Shown here: piece after piece, positions 31,650 through 41,945 of the stretch | How positions within the stretch are numbered: the stretch's first letter is position 1 | How the letters are laid out: every line of letters begins with the position of its first letter | Source: Aculops lycopersici | Lineage: Eukaryota > Arthropoda > Arachnida > Trombidiformes > Eriophyidae | Reading direction: 5' to 3' | DNA: 64,000 nucleotides | NCBI GenBank assembly: GCA_015350385.1 | Contig: WNKI01000002.1 | Span: 4,644,636-4,708,635, forward strand | Position numbers and translations under genes: made by a program | The notes under the pieces: generated by a model | What the model was told of the DNA's origin: nothing | The model's input: only the letters and a program-made list of their open reading frames with translations | Database searches by the model: none

Positions 31650-32207
31650 CATTTGAGTGGTGAGACAGGAGCGATAGTTGTTGGTGATAAAGGTGAATTT
31701 GGTGGTTGTGGTTTTGGTGATGCGACGGCGAAATGGAGTTTGCTGCCTGCAACTTGCAATGCTGTTGCTGCTGAGCCGCCGATGCTTCTATTGGCTCGCA
31801 ACTTTGGTTAGCTGCTGATGCTGCTGCTTGGCCAGGTACACTTCCACCGAGACTCGCGGCGGCACCGCTGCCGCCAAAGTTGTAACTAGTTCCGGCCAAA
31901 TCTTGGTGCTGATGTTCGGTTCGCTTACGAAATGAGCCCGAAGGAGTCACGCCCCCGCCGGTGTAAGGGTTCGGGCTGGCCGGTTGCGTGGTGGGCGTTG
32001 GCGGCGGCGCTTGCAGTTGACTCGACGAGGAGGAACCGGACAAATGGTAGCAGGTTGATTGGGTTAGCGCGGCGCTAGGCGACAGCAGCGACTGATGCCG
32101 CGGCTGTTGGCCAGTCGAGTCGAAGGCGGCCAGAGCTGAGGCGCGCGAGACGGAGGCGGCGTTTGCTGTGCAGTTCGATAGCGACGAGCCATGAGGCAGC
32201 AGAGAAG
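31650..32207 (-). CDS. Tomosyn: Tomosyn exon 4 (low-complexity linker, symmetric cassette)
   Basis: A 558-nt exon with acceptor CCGGCAG|CT at 32207 (phase 1) and donor AAATG|GTACGC at 31650 (phase 1). It encodes 186 residues rich in Ser, Ala, Gln and His (SLLPHGSSLSNCTANAASV, SGSFRKRTEHQHQDLAG). There is no recognisable domain. It sits in the inter-propeller linker and is symmetric, so it can be skipped or included without changing frame. An alternative acceptor TAACAG|CTC is phase 0 and fits exon 3 less well. The call rests on frame, phase and position, not on homology. Confidence 0.6.
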
Positions 32208-33111
32208 CTGCCGGCGAGAGCTGTTATTTTTGAAACCCCAGATGAGCGTCGGGGGTTTTTTAAAAGTTAGCGGATTTATGTTGAGTGTCAGGTGGCACCT
32301 AGTTAGATTCTAGCTTTAGATTGAGGGGAGTCTAGTGGCCAGATGGATGGTGAGTTCGAGCAGCTTAAAGCGTTTGGTGGTGAAGCTAAAGCGAAAGCGA
32401 TTTGCAGACATGAGTAGTCCAGAGCTGAGCCGAGTTGAGTTGAAATGGTTGGCTTTTGACTGAAACGAAGCGTGAGAAAGCGGAAGCTGCGGGTTGTGCA
32501 AGTTGTTATTTTGCTTTACTCTCCTCTAGATTCTCTGTTCCGTTTCGGTTTGTTTGATATTGTCTATTTGTGTGTTTCCCCTTCCGGCGGCCTCGCCACA
32601 CACGCCAACGAGCCTGCAGGTGGTTCAAGGCCCAGGAAGCTGAACGATGACGCAGCCAGCTAGCTGTTCCCCAACTGAAAGGTATCCTATTTCTGAACTA
32701 GCGGCGTCTAATCACAGACCAAGTCAGTGATCGAGCTGAAGCAAGTGGGCCGCTCATAAGGGGACTAGAGCAACAACAGCTTGCGTGGCTGCCTTTCTTT
32801 CACTCTATATATGTATATATATATATCTTGGTTTCATTGCACATTTTTACGTTTGCCGCACCATTCTCCTGTTTTTCCCTCATCGTCACAAGCCTCGAGC
32901 GCGTGAAGCGAAAGGTAAACACAAGCCGGCAATTCATTATTCGCCTTAGAGTCGTAAACAGAAAAGTAAACTTGAACATAAAGGGAAAAACTCATCTTGC
33001 GGTCGACTGACTCATTTGCCACTCGTACAAAAGCAAGAGTTTTTAAAATAGAGAGACCGCCGCATGATTTTGCAGACACACAGAGCTCGCCTGGCGACGA
33101 GCTGACTTGTG

Positions 33112-33112
<1 letters not shown>

Positions 33113-33157
<45 letters not shown>
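33113..33157. repeat. CT microsatellite
   Basis: A pure (CT)n run of about 45 bp immediately left of the ACGT-rich block and N gap. Confidence 0.95.
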
Positions 33158-33162
<5 letters not shown>

Positions 33163-33167
33163 GTCGT

Positions 33168-33253
33168 CTACGTACGTACTACGTACTACGTACGTAGTAG
33201 TACGTACGTAGTACGTTAGTAGTACGTACGTACGTACGGTACGGTACGGTACG
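33168..33253. repeat. TACG/ACGT-rich self-complementary repeat block
   Basis: Permuted TACG, TACGTAG and GGTAC units make a locally palindromic block that runs directly into the N gap. Confidence 0.9.
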
Positions 33254-33273
33254 NNNNNNNNNNNNNNNNNNNN
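33254..33273. other. Assembly gap (20 N)
   Basis: Twenty consecutive N, a placeholder for sequence of unknown length. Confidence 0.99.
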
Positions 33274-33362
33274 TAAGGTAAGGAACCGGACCCGGCCGAC
33301 TAGTAGTTTAGTTCGTACGACGACACACGAGACGTCGCCGTCGTCGACGACGACTCGTACTC

Positions 33363-33365
<3 letters not shown>

Positions 33366-33398
<33 letters not shown>
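33366..33398. repeat. CT microsatellite
   Basis: A (CT)n run right of the gap, in the same orientation as the run at 33113. Confidence 0.95.
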
Positions 33399-33400
<2 letters not shown>

Positions 33401-34690
33401 ATTTCGATGGCTCTCCAATGATTTTGCCAATGATGTTGATAACATTTTGGAATTGAACGAGCGGCTTGGGAAAAGCAGGGCCCGATTGCATAATGTAATC
33501 GACCTAGCAATATATGTGTCTTTGTATTTGTGTGTGTGTGTGTTTGTTTGCAACAAAACAACAAATGTAAATTACATTAGTTGCATTGTTATTCTCGCTA
33601 ATATTCAATGCGATAATATGGCGTATAGTGCTGTGACAGCTCCCAAGACCACAAACAACACCATTGCATCTAACAAGAGACTGGAGCTGCGCATTTGAGG
33701 GCCAGCAGTTGCAGTGTGCAACTCGCGAGATGAATGGCACCAAACTGGCAAGTGGCTAACCAAACTGCGCAACCCACCGACTTGGATGCCGTTAGCTAGC
33801 TAGCTTACTAGTATTTGTGAGGCCTTAGCGATCCATCAAAGGGAGTGCTTCGCAAGGGTTGTATTGTAGCTTTTGCTGGCAGCGACTTCCCAAGTCGCGC
33901 AATGACCAAACAATGGCCCCGCAGCCGGCAAACTGAGCCGAGCTCTCATTTATCAATTAACGCAAACTTGTCCGCCGCCGCCGCCAACGTAGCTGTTATT
34001 GCTACGAGTAAAATCGAGTGTCTGCTGAGGCTGAGGCTGTGACTCTTCTCTCGCCCTCTTCCACTACAATGCGCATGAAACGCAATTTTGACCGCCAGTC
34101 TCGAGGTTCGAATAGTAAGCCTAATAGGCCGGACTAGGGAGCGGAGCCTACCAGCGACCATCAAGCAAGAGTGTGCCGCCAACTATGAGAGTCGACTGTT
34201 CATTTAGTCATTATTGTCGCAAGCTTGCCAACTTTAGCCGCCGCAATACTCTAGCTCGAGGGCCCAAATACTCGACCAGCTTGATGATCATCATCATCTC
34301 CATTGCAACTTGGCTATCCATTGCGATTGTCGCTGGAGCTACAACAACCACCACTACTACTTCAACTATTGCTAGCATTTCAGGCCCTAAGGGGAATAGT
34401 GAAAGGGAGTAGCGTGGGCGCAGCTAGTGGACTGGAGAGTGTGGTACAGTGAAATATTTCGGCGTCTAGCCAACATTCGACCAGCACGGCAGCAAACTTC
34501 AGGCGCTCGGCTAGCTAGAGAGAGAAAGAAGCGGAAATTATCTTGCCAAAACAAGAGGGCGGCATCGAAAGTTGAGGCTTCGGCTCGGCGCTGTCGTCGG
34601 CATTTCAGCGGCCGCCAACACCAAACAAATGGACACCAGCGATGAGAGAGAGGCTCAATTAGTTGCTACAGGCGCAACGAAACTTACATT

Positions 34691-34703
34691 CCCCCCCCCC
34701 CCC
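34691..34703. repeat. C13 homopolymer
   Basis: Thirteen consecutive C. It is prone to length errors in sequencing. Confidence 0.95.
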
Positions 34704-36287
34704 GTCGACGGCGCCACTGCAACAACTACCACCACGACTGCCTCTATCAGTAGGAGTCCAGTCGGTCGTTGTGTTGCGTAACTAGGAACAAACTAACCAG
34801 CCAGTCGCAGTTGTCGTCGCGGGTCACATGGTGCACTGCAGCAAGACTGCCATTGCCACCACCACCACGAATCTCTTGAGACAACCAAGAGCGCGCCCTT
34901 CTATTAGGAACCCAGCGAACCAGTGAGTGGAACCCAGCGGACAAGTGGTAACTTTTAACACAACTCTAACTGCTCTCGACTATGGCAATGGCAAACTAAC
35001 AGCCAACTGGCTGCCATCGAGCCAATCTGTTGTCGCCACGAAGCCAGTTAGCTTGCCAAAAAACATCAAAACAACAACATTAACTTGTTCGCCTCGTCTC
35101 GTCGCCCCACCTCCTTGCTCTCTAGGAGTGCGAGCGCTATGGGCTCGCATGGTGCTGCCACAACCAAGTGACTTTTTCTGGCAATTGCAGCCGCGGAGCG
35201 TCTAGCTTACTCTTTCCTCTCTAGCTCGAGGGTCCACTCCAAGCAACCAAACTATCGAAAGCATAACTAGTTGGCGACGAGTCTTGCTAAACTCGTGGCA
35301 GTGCGACAAGCGCGCAACTTCCGGTTCCTCTTCAAATCAGCGCGAACCACTGAGAGCCAAGTTGTCCCACTTTAAATAGCAACAACAACAACTGAGCCCA
35401 ATGAGTGCCTTCGATCACCGGATAGGAATTGGCCAGCGGAAAAGCTGAGTGCTTCTAGTGGAACAACGATTCCGTTGGCTCATGTTAACTTGCAGGCTGA
35501 ATCGGAGGCAACTTTGTAACTCCAGCGACTACCGCCTCTAGTTAATTGATAATCTCCATTTCAGCTAGTGATTGATGAAGCGAGAGCTCCAGAAATCAAG
35601 TGCACCTATAGATTTGTGAGACGAGTTTTGTGAGGAGCAAAGCGACATTGAATGTAGTTGAGTTGAAATGGTCGCGGAGGGCAAAAAGTTTTTGGTGAGT
35701 GAATTGAAAGCAGTTCGACAGAATTGCCTCCGAACCAAATTGGTTGAGTGATCACGTGAGATAAACTCCAGTTTCCTAGCGCCACTGTTCTAGATCTGGC
35801 TTCAACTCAAGTCCGCGAGAAGAGTTGTAATCTAAAGTTTTGCCAACAGGAGCAAGGAAGAAGAGACAAGTGGCAAGTGAGGAAGAGTCAAAGGGCGAAG
35901 GAAAAAAGCTTGCCAACTCACAAATTCATTGCAAAAAAGAGGCCTCCTGTTGGCCTTGCTACAATTGGAGGCCTCCAATGGCACAAAAGCGGCAATGTGC
36001 AACTATAAGCCAATGAGAGTTCGACGAAGATAATCTTCAATTGTCTCCAGCTGAATGATGCGCCTCGTCGGCCACGGAGTGTCTTTTCTCTCGCAAACTC
36101 TCACAACAACAGCAACAACAACAACGACGACGACGACGACCCTATGTACCCGTTTGGCTGATAATGCTATAGTATTGCCCAACACTCGCACGCTAACATA
36201 GACACAACAATGATGGTAAAAGTCAATGTGAATGGGAGACGCAAGGAGATGGAAATGGAAATGGAAACTCGCGAAAGACTAACTCAC

Positions 36288-37551
36288 CCATAAGCTTGCT
36301 GAACAATGAGGAGATTCCCTGGCTCACGGAAGCGGACTCGCCACTCTGGTGCGATGGTTGCACTATTGCATCATTGGCCACTTGACCTCTCCTCTCATTC
36401 TCTTCTATTGCGTTGGGATAATCGGGTTGTAGTTGTTGGTGGTGGGGGTCGTTGTTGTCGACATCGTCATCATCGTCGTCTCTTTCCACTCGACCGCATG
36501 CAAGTTGCGAGCTCGCAACAACGCTGACCTTGACAACAGACGGCTCGCTAATCAAAGGCTGCTGTTTCTGCTGCTGCCCAGTTGCCTGCTGGCCGGCGAG
36601 TTTCTGCTGCGCCGCCATCTTAGTGCTCGTCTCGCTGCTAGCCTCCATCGTCGTCGTCGTCGTCATAGTCTCAAGTCCATCTACTCGCAACTCTTGAATG
36701 GGCGACTCTCGTCGCTTGCCGCCGCTACTAGCAGCGGCCCCACTTCCACCGAGACCAAAGTTACCGTAGCTACCAAGGAGAAAGGAGGACAACCTGCGGC
36801 CAGTCGAGTGACTCGTGGTCTTGGTGGTCGATTTCGTTGCAGTTTCCGCTTCCCTTTGCGACCCGAGCAGACTACCCGTTCCTGTCACGGCAATCGATTG
36901 CCTCTTTCTAGTTCGCGGTGGCGCAACGGGAACCTTTTGGGTGTCGGCGGAAGCCCGGCGAAGTTCCTCGGCGGCAAGTTTGTTGGCCAAGTTTGTTGCT
37001 GGTTGTAGCGGCGGCGGCGGCGGCGGCAGCTTAGTCTCACCGCTGCCACTACCACTGCCAACACTTCCGCCGACAGCCAGTGACTCTGCCGTGGCTAGCG
37101 GAAACCTAGCAGCTGCTTGAGCTATTAAGTTGCCCTTGTCGGCAGTCTGCTCCTGCCGCTCGAATTTCCGGCCCTCGATTGTAGCTGGCTGTTGTTGTTG
37201 TTGTTGTTGTTGTTGCTCAGTCTCACATCTAGCTTCGGACTCGCGAGGTTGGCCTTCAATTTCCAAAGTCACTTTAGTGGCGCTGATGCCTTTGCCGCTA
37301 TCGCCGCCGCTGTCTCTGTGTTCCGCGCTGCAAGCGCCCAGGGTCGCAAGCTGGCCTTCAGCTTCGCGTGCGGCAACGTCACCTCCGCTTGAGGCCCCAG
37401 TTGCTGGCTTACCGGCGTCGTTGTTATCGTTGCTGCATTTTAGTTGCTGCTGTTGGTCATTGGGTTCTTGTTTGCCAGCCGGCGACTGGTGCGCGTCTCC
37501 GCTAGTCGCACTGCCGCCCTGACCATGGCCACCGGGTGCAGCCGCTACCAC
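36288..37551 (-). CDS. Tomosyn: Tomosyn exon 3 (large low-complexity linker)
   Basis: A 1264-nt exon with acceptor TGAAG|GTG at 37551 (phase 0) and donor ATGG|GTGAGT at 36288 (phase 1). Both fit exon 2 (phase-0 end) and exon 4 (phase 1). It encodes about 421 residues rich in Gln, Ala, Ser, Gly and Thr with poly-Gln and acidic runs. It ends in a hydrophobic SQGISSLFSKLMG, possibly the counterpart of the short helical motif in the vertebrate linker. The stretch RTRKRQSIAVTGTGSLL resembles a phosphorylatable basic site. The weak acceptor (poor pyrimidine tract) is the least certain boundary. Confidence 0.65.
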
Positions 37552-38406
37552 CTTCATTAGGGTAGTGATTTTGGTAACGGTGACGGTCGCGATGGCGATG
37601 GCGATGGCGATGGCGGTCGGTGGTTGTGTGTGACGCAACGATCAAGTGTATCAATGGCAACAACAACATCGACCACGACCACGACCAAAACGCCGAGAAA
37701 AACCAAGAGACGTTATGGCATCCAGGCGATCGTGTGGGGCGATGCGTGGTTTCCTCGAAATTTCAAGTAACATTCGATTGGCAGTGGGTCGGTGCGTTTG
37801 CGTTTTGGTTGCAACAATGAGCAAGACACACAATAACCAAACAACCACACCGCGATGGCCAATCACAATGATGAATATAACACACGGGGAGAGGCCGGTT
37901 ATGTTTGGGTGGTGGTGGTGGTGGTTGGTTTTGTGGTTGTTTCATGCAAGAGAAAGAACAATTCGGTCGGTGTCGGTGGGCGATACGTCATTCGGTTGCG
38001 CAAAGTAAATGGTTGGTTGTTGGCGTTGGTCGCGATCCAGTTACGCCATCAGTCAGGCCAGTTAACATGGGAAAGCAATTGGACGACATCGTAAAGGTGA
38101 CATATATACGTTACGCGTATTGCGTATTTGTTTGGGCAAATGTGTGTGCGTATTTTAGGGTTTACATTAGCAACCGAATGGGAGAAGGACGTGCGGCGGT
38201 GACATAACATTGGGAAATATATCGGCCACGTCGTCGTTTTTGTTGTTATTGTTGATGGTGTTATCGGTGTTTCAGGTAGCATTATGTGTTTTTTTGGTGT
38301 AATGGGCGGCCGTTTGTTGTTTGTTCGGGTTCACGTTTGCGTATGAAATATGATTTCATTTGGCCAAGTGCCGAATGAGTCGCGAGATGGAATTTGGGTT
38401 TGGTTA

Positions 38407-38481
<75 letters not shown>

Positions 38482-40570
38482 TGTGTGTGTGTATAATTGG
38501 GTGTTTGGTTGGTGCATTTGTTTGGGTGGCGGGCAAAATTAGGTGATATTGACAGTTAGCAAAAGAAATGTTTTCTATGGAAGAATGGGAGTTGGAAGGT
38601 AACAGCATGGAGAGTTGTTATTTTCTCTCTCTCTCTCTTTATAGCAATTAAGTGAGTTTTACATGAGAGAGTGATTAGAAAGGTAGGCAGCAGCTTGAGG
38701 GTAAAAGTTTAGAGATGTCTGTTCAGATTAAATGGTGGTGGTGTTAGAATAAACATAGTCCCGAGGGGAAATTAGCCACGGCTACTCGTAGGCCCGGTAA
38801 AAAGGTAGAACGGATGGAAGTGGTGGAGGTAGTGGTTGTTGGGGCAGAATAGTAGAGCAAGCAGAAGCTTGGCGCCGTGATTGTCACGAAGCGCCAAGCT
38901 CAAAACTCGGATCCGATAAGCTTGGTTGCATGGTCTTCCATGTGACCGCGGCTCGCTCATCGTCATAGTCGTGCGTCGAATGTTTTGACTTCCGTTTTGT
39001 ATGGTTACACGAGAGCTAGAGAGAAGGAGGAAATTACATTCGCTCCTCATTGTCTCTCTCCGTCCCTCTCGGTTGGCCAGCTAGCTTGACGACGACGACG
39101 CTAAGCTCGCAAGGTTTTTACGCGCGATCTTTCTCTCTCCCGTTGAATGGAGTCACGTCGGGGTTAAGAGAAGCGCCCTTTGCAGCCGAGTGGCAAGCTA
39201 GCTAGCTGGCTGGCGCGCGGCCCATTGACTTGCACTGCTCTTGAGAGACAAAACATGGAATAAAATATGTGACCTAAAATGGCGAGCAAGTTGCTGTGGT
39301 TGAGTCGCTTAAGCAGCGAGCGATAAACGCAAACTGAAAACAAATTCCACCGGATGATCAGCTAAAAAGATTGCCAAAACTTCCGGTTGCTTAAGTCCAA
39401 GCAATCGCAAGATGTAAACAATCTGAGTGGCGCGATAACTTTCCAGTTTAGATTCCTTGTGGCAAGTTCATCTTTACATTGACACACTGATACTTGAGGG
39501 TCTCAAAGTAGTTTTATGTGATCAAAACGCCACAATACCATAAAGCCACATAGGCTCTCGCGTGCGGGACCCAAGCAAAACTTGGGTCCTGATCCTTTCC
39601 TTTTACCCGGTCCTCAGTGCTAGCATAATAGAAATTATGCTCTAGACTCACAAGCTTAGTAAAATATCGCTAGTTTAGTAGCAAAAACAACCACTCATAC
39701 GAGCACTCTGTAGATAGATATACTCTAGCAAGCACATTGAATTTTCTTTTTCCTTCCCCCTGACACTTGCCATGGTACAATTGCTTGCCAAGATCAAATA
39801 AGTTTCTCATCCAGATCGTCTATAATGATCAAATACTATGCTGCCACCACCGAGTGCCTCGTGCGAGTTTATCCCACTTTATCTCGCTGTCGTGCGTCTC
39901 ATGGTCGGAGTTCAGCTCAAACAGAGGGGACTGAACGCGACCAAGAAGGCCATTGAATTGAATCCGGGAAGCGGAAGTTTTAATCTAGTTCACTCATTCA
40001 TAGAAAACCAAGTGGAAAGATATGGAATTGTTGCTCACTTCGTGTGCCTCCCAAAACTGGAGCACGAGCAGCGAGTAAACATCTCATAACATTCATTCAT
40101 TCGGACCACAATCAGACTTAAGTGTATAGCAACGAGGAATGAGAAAGAAAGTGCTAGCAGCTTATTTGATCTGATACTGACTAAAGCTCGAGTCACTACT
40201 ACTATGCTGCTAAACGTTAACGCTAATGTTCTTGCAATTCTAATATCTGTTCCGCTTTTTCCATTCTTTTCCAGCTCCGTTTTTGTCCCTCCAAAACTCA
40301 GATGCAGTTGCAACACAACGCAATGCAATGTCAAGTCTGAGTTGGAGCTACGGAGAGTGTCTTGATTATTCGTATATAGCGCATTTGATAGAGCGTAAGC
40401 GATTGCAAGCGGCAGGTGGTTGGTGTTGGATTCAGGAATTGGGAAATTCTTGGCTTGGTTTTGGAGTTTAGGCTGGAGCTGGAAATTCGAGGTAATGGAA
40501 GCGGGGAGATTGCGAAGCGGGAAAAGCGGGACGAGAGATAGCAGCGATAAAATTTGCATCATAAACTTAC
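37552..40570 (-). other. Tomosyn intron 2 (3.0 kb)
   Basis: Bounded by donor CCAG|GTAAGT (40571/40570). It contains a compound (TA)n(TG)n microsatellite and two adjacent perfect hairpins (39566-39590 and 39622-39641). No coding similarity was recognised. Confidence 0.65.
38408..38493. repeat. Compound (AT)n(GT)n microsatellite
   Basis: About 33 bp of AT repeats run directly into about 50 bp of GT repeats with one ATGT interruption. Confidence 0.95.
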
Positions 40571-40973
40571 CTGGCCGGCTATTGAGCATGCATCATGATG
40601 ATCGGCGGCTGCATCCTTTGTAGATGTCGCCCCATTATCCTGCTTGCGATCTGGATCAATCTGAACTTGCATTCCACTTCCATTGTCCGACGAGCTCTTG
40701 CTCGCGCTTGAGGAGGCGGCGGTGGCGGCGGAGCTATTTTTGTTAAGATGCTCGCCACCTGAGGCCGACGACGATAATGATGGACTGGCGCCAGTTTGGC
40801 TATAATGATGCTGTAGAATGGAACTCGTAGCATAGGGTTGTATGCTTATATCACGATTACTCGCTGCCAACGACGAGGCGCCACCATAGAGTTCGCCAAG
40901 ATTGGCGTTTATAATGACACACTTTTGGATTATATCCACTAACACAATTCCGTTCTCATGGGCATAAGCAAGT
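40571..40973 (-). CDS. Tomosyn: Tomosyn exon 2
   Basis: A 403-nt exon with acceptor TTGACTAG|A (phase 2) and donor CCAG|GTAAGT (phase 0). It encodes LAYAHENGIVLVDIIQKCVI and then NLGELYGG. This matches tomosyn NCNGIAMVDYLQKAVLLNLG and TIELYG in the second propeller. A Ser/Ala-rich linker follows. The join restores the frame of exon 1 (2918 nt, phase 2). Confidence 0.88.
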
Positions 40974-41320
40974 CTAGTCAAGTTTTCAATTGATGTGTCC
41001 ATGACCAATCATGTAAGTTGCATAGAGATAGTATTTGTAATAGAAGTGTTTGATGTTAATGTATTCGTTTGTTTGTTTCATTTTGCAATCGGCAGCAATA
41101 TCCGGTGGAAAATGTAAGAGAAATTGTTAGATCATCAAGCGAACGCATGGAGCAATAATAATGACAGTAACAATAATAATATCAACAATCAACATGCAAC
41201 GAGTTTGAAGTTATTGGAGGGTTTCAGTTATAAAGATTAGGGAGATTCGTTAGTTTGCATTGTCCTCATAGCAAAAACTATTTCTCGTTCAGTTTGCACG
41301 TTTTACTGTCTCCTTCCTTT

Positions 41321-41356
41321 CCGGTTGCCATTAGAGCATTCTAAAATGGCAACCGG
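41321..41356. repeat. Inverted repeat, 12-bp perfect stem
   Basis: CCGGTTGCCATT (41321-41332) is followed after 12 nt by its exact reverse complement (41345-41356). An additional AGA/TCT pairing inside leaves a 4-nt loop and a 2-nt bulge. Confidence 0.9.
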
Positions 41357-41536
41357 TATCTCGCTAAGGTCAATGAAAATCACTGAAAAGGAAGAGAGAA
41401 ATAGATAAGCCTAAAAGTTCGGCCGGAAGCTCAAAGTGCATCAGTAATATCAATCAGCAGCTGCTGTGATCTCGACGAGCAAAGGTGGTGTTAATGGCGA
41501 AAAGCCAGGTTGCAGGCTATCCGCAGGTAAAGCGCC

Positions 41537-41564
41537 CCTAGCGACTTGATATCAAGTCGCTAGG
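41537..41564. repeat. Perfect 28-bp palindrome
   Basis: The half-site CCTAGCGACTTGAT is followed without a spacer by its exact reverse complement. Beyond a short bulge, AGC (41531-41533) and GCT (41566-41568) can extend the stem. Confidence 0.95.
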
Positions 41565-41945
41565 TGCTGTTACTGCATTGTTGTTGTCGTTGTTGAACCC
41601 TTTCATCCTGTAAACCACTACAACGCGCTCGTCAGCTAGTTAGGAAACCCTAACATATAACACAAATTTGCAAACAATGTTATGTTTGCATAAGTGAGCA
41701 ACAACTTTTAGCCAATGAAGACTGATGCTGCTTTAGTTTGACAAGTTCTAACACTACTCTGCCAGAACTAGACCCAAGTTTACCCAGCATCGCAACACGA
41801 GCAGCGGTCGCGAAGACCACTCCAAATTTTGCGCTGAACTTGTAATCTCTTTCTCACACTCACACACACTCGGGTACCTGGCAAGCTAGCTAACTAGCCG
41901 GATAAATGGTAGGCAAACCGCAAAGGTGAGCCAACTTATACTTAC

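Larger units (their letters stand above)
32208..36287 (-). other. Tomosyn intron 3 (4.1 kb) with assembly gap
   Basis: It contains two CT microsatellites flanking an ACGT-rich block and a 20-N gap, a run of 13 C (34691-34703), a 16-bp perfect palindrome (35964-35979) and several AGCTTGCCAA words. No coding similarity was seen. Confidence 0.65.
40974..41945 (-). other. Tomosyn intron 1 (972 bp) with strong inverted repeats
   Basis: Donor AACAT|GTAAGTATA at 41946/41945. It holds a perfect 28-bp palindrome (41537-41564) and a 12-bp-stem hairpin (41321-41356). Confidence 0.8.

Noticed and set aside
34105..34145. GGTTCGAAT reminiscent of a tRNA T-loop
   Set aside because: No acceptor stem or anticodon arm can be drawn around it.
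36433..37008. 191-codon plus-strand frame
   Set aside because: It is antisense to tomosyn exon 3; the minus frame is supported by splice sites and phase.
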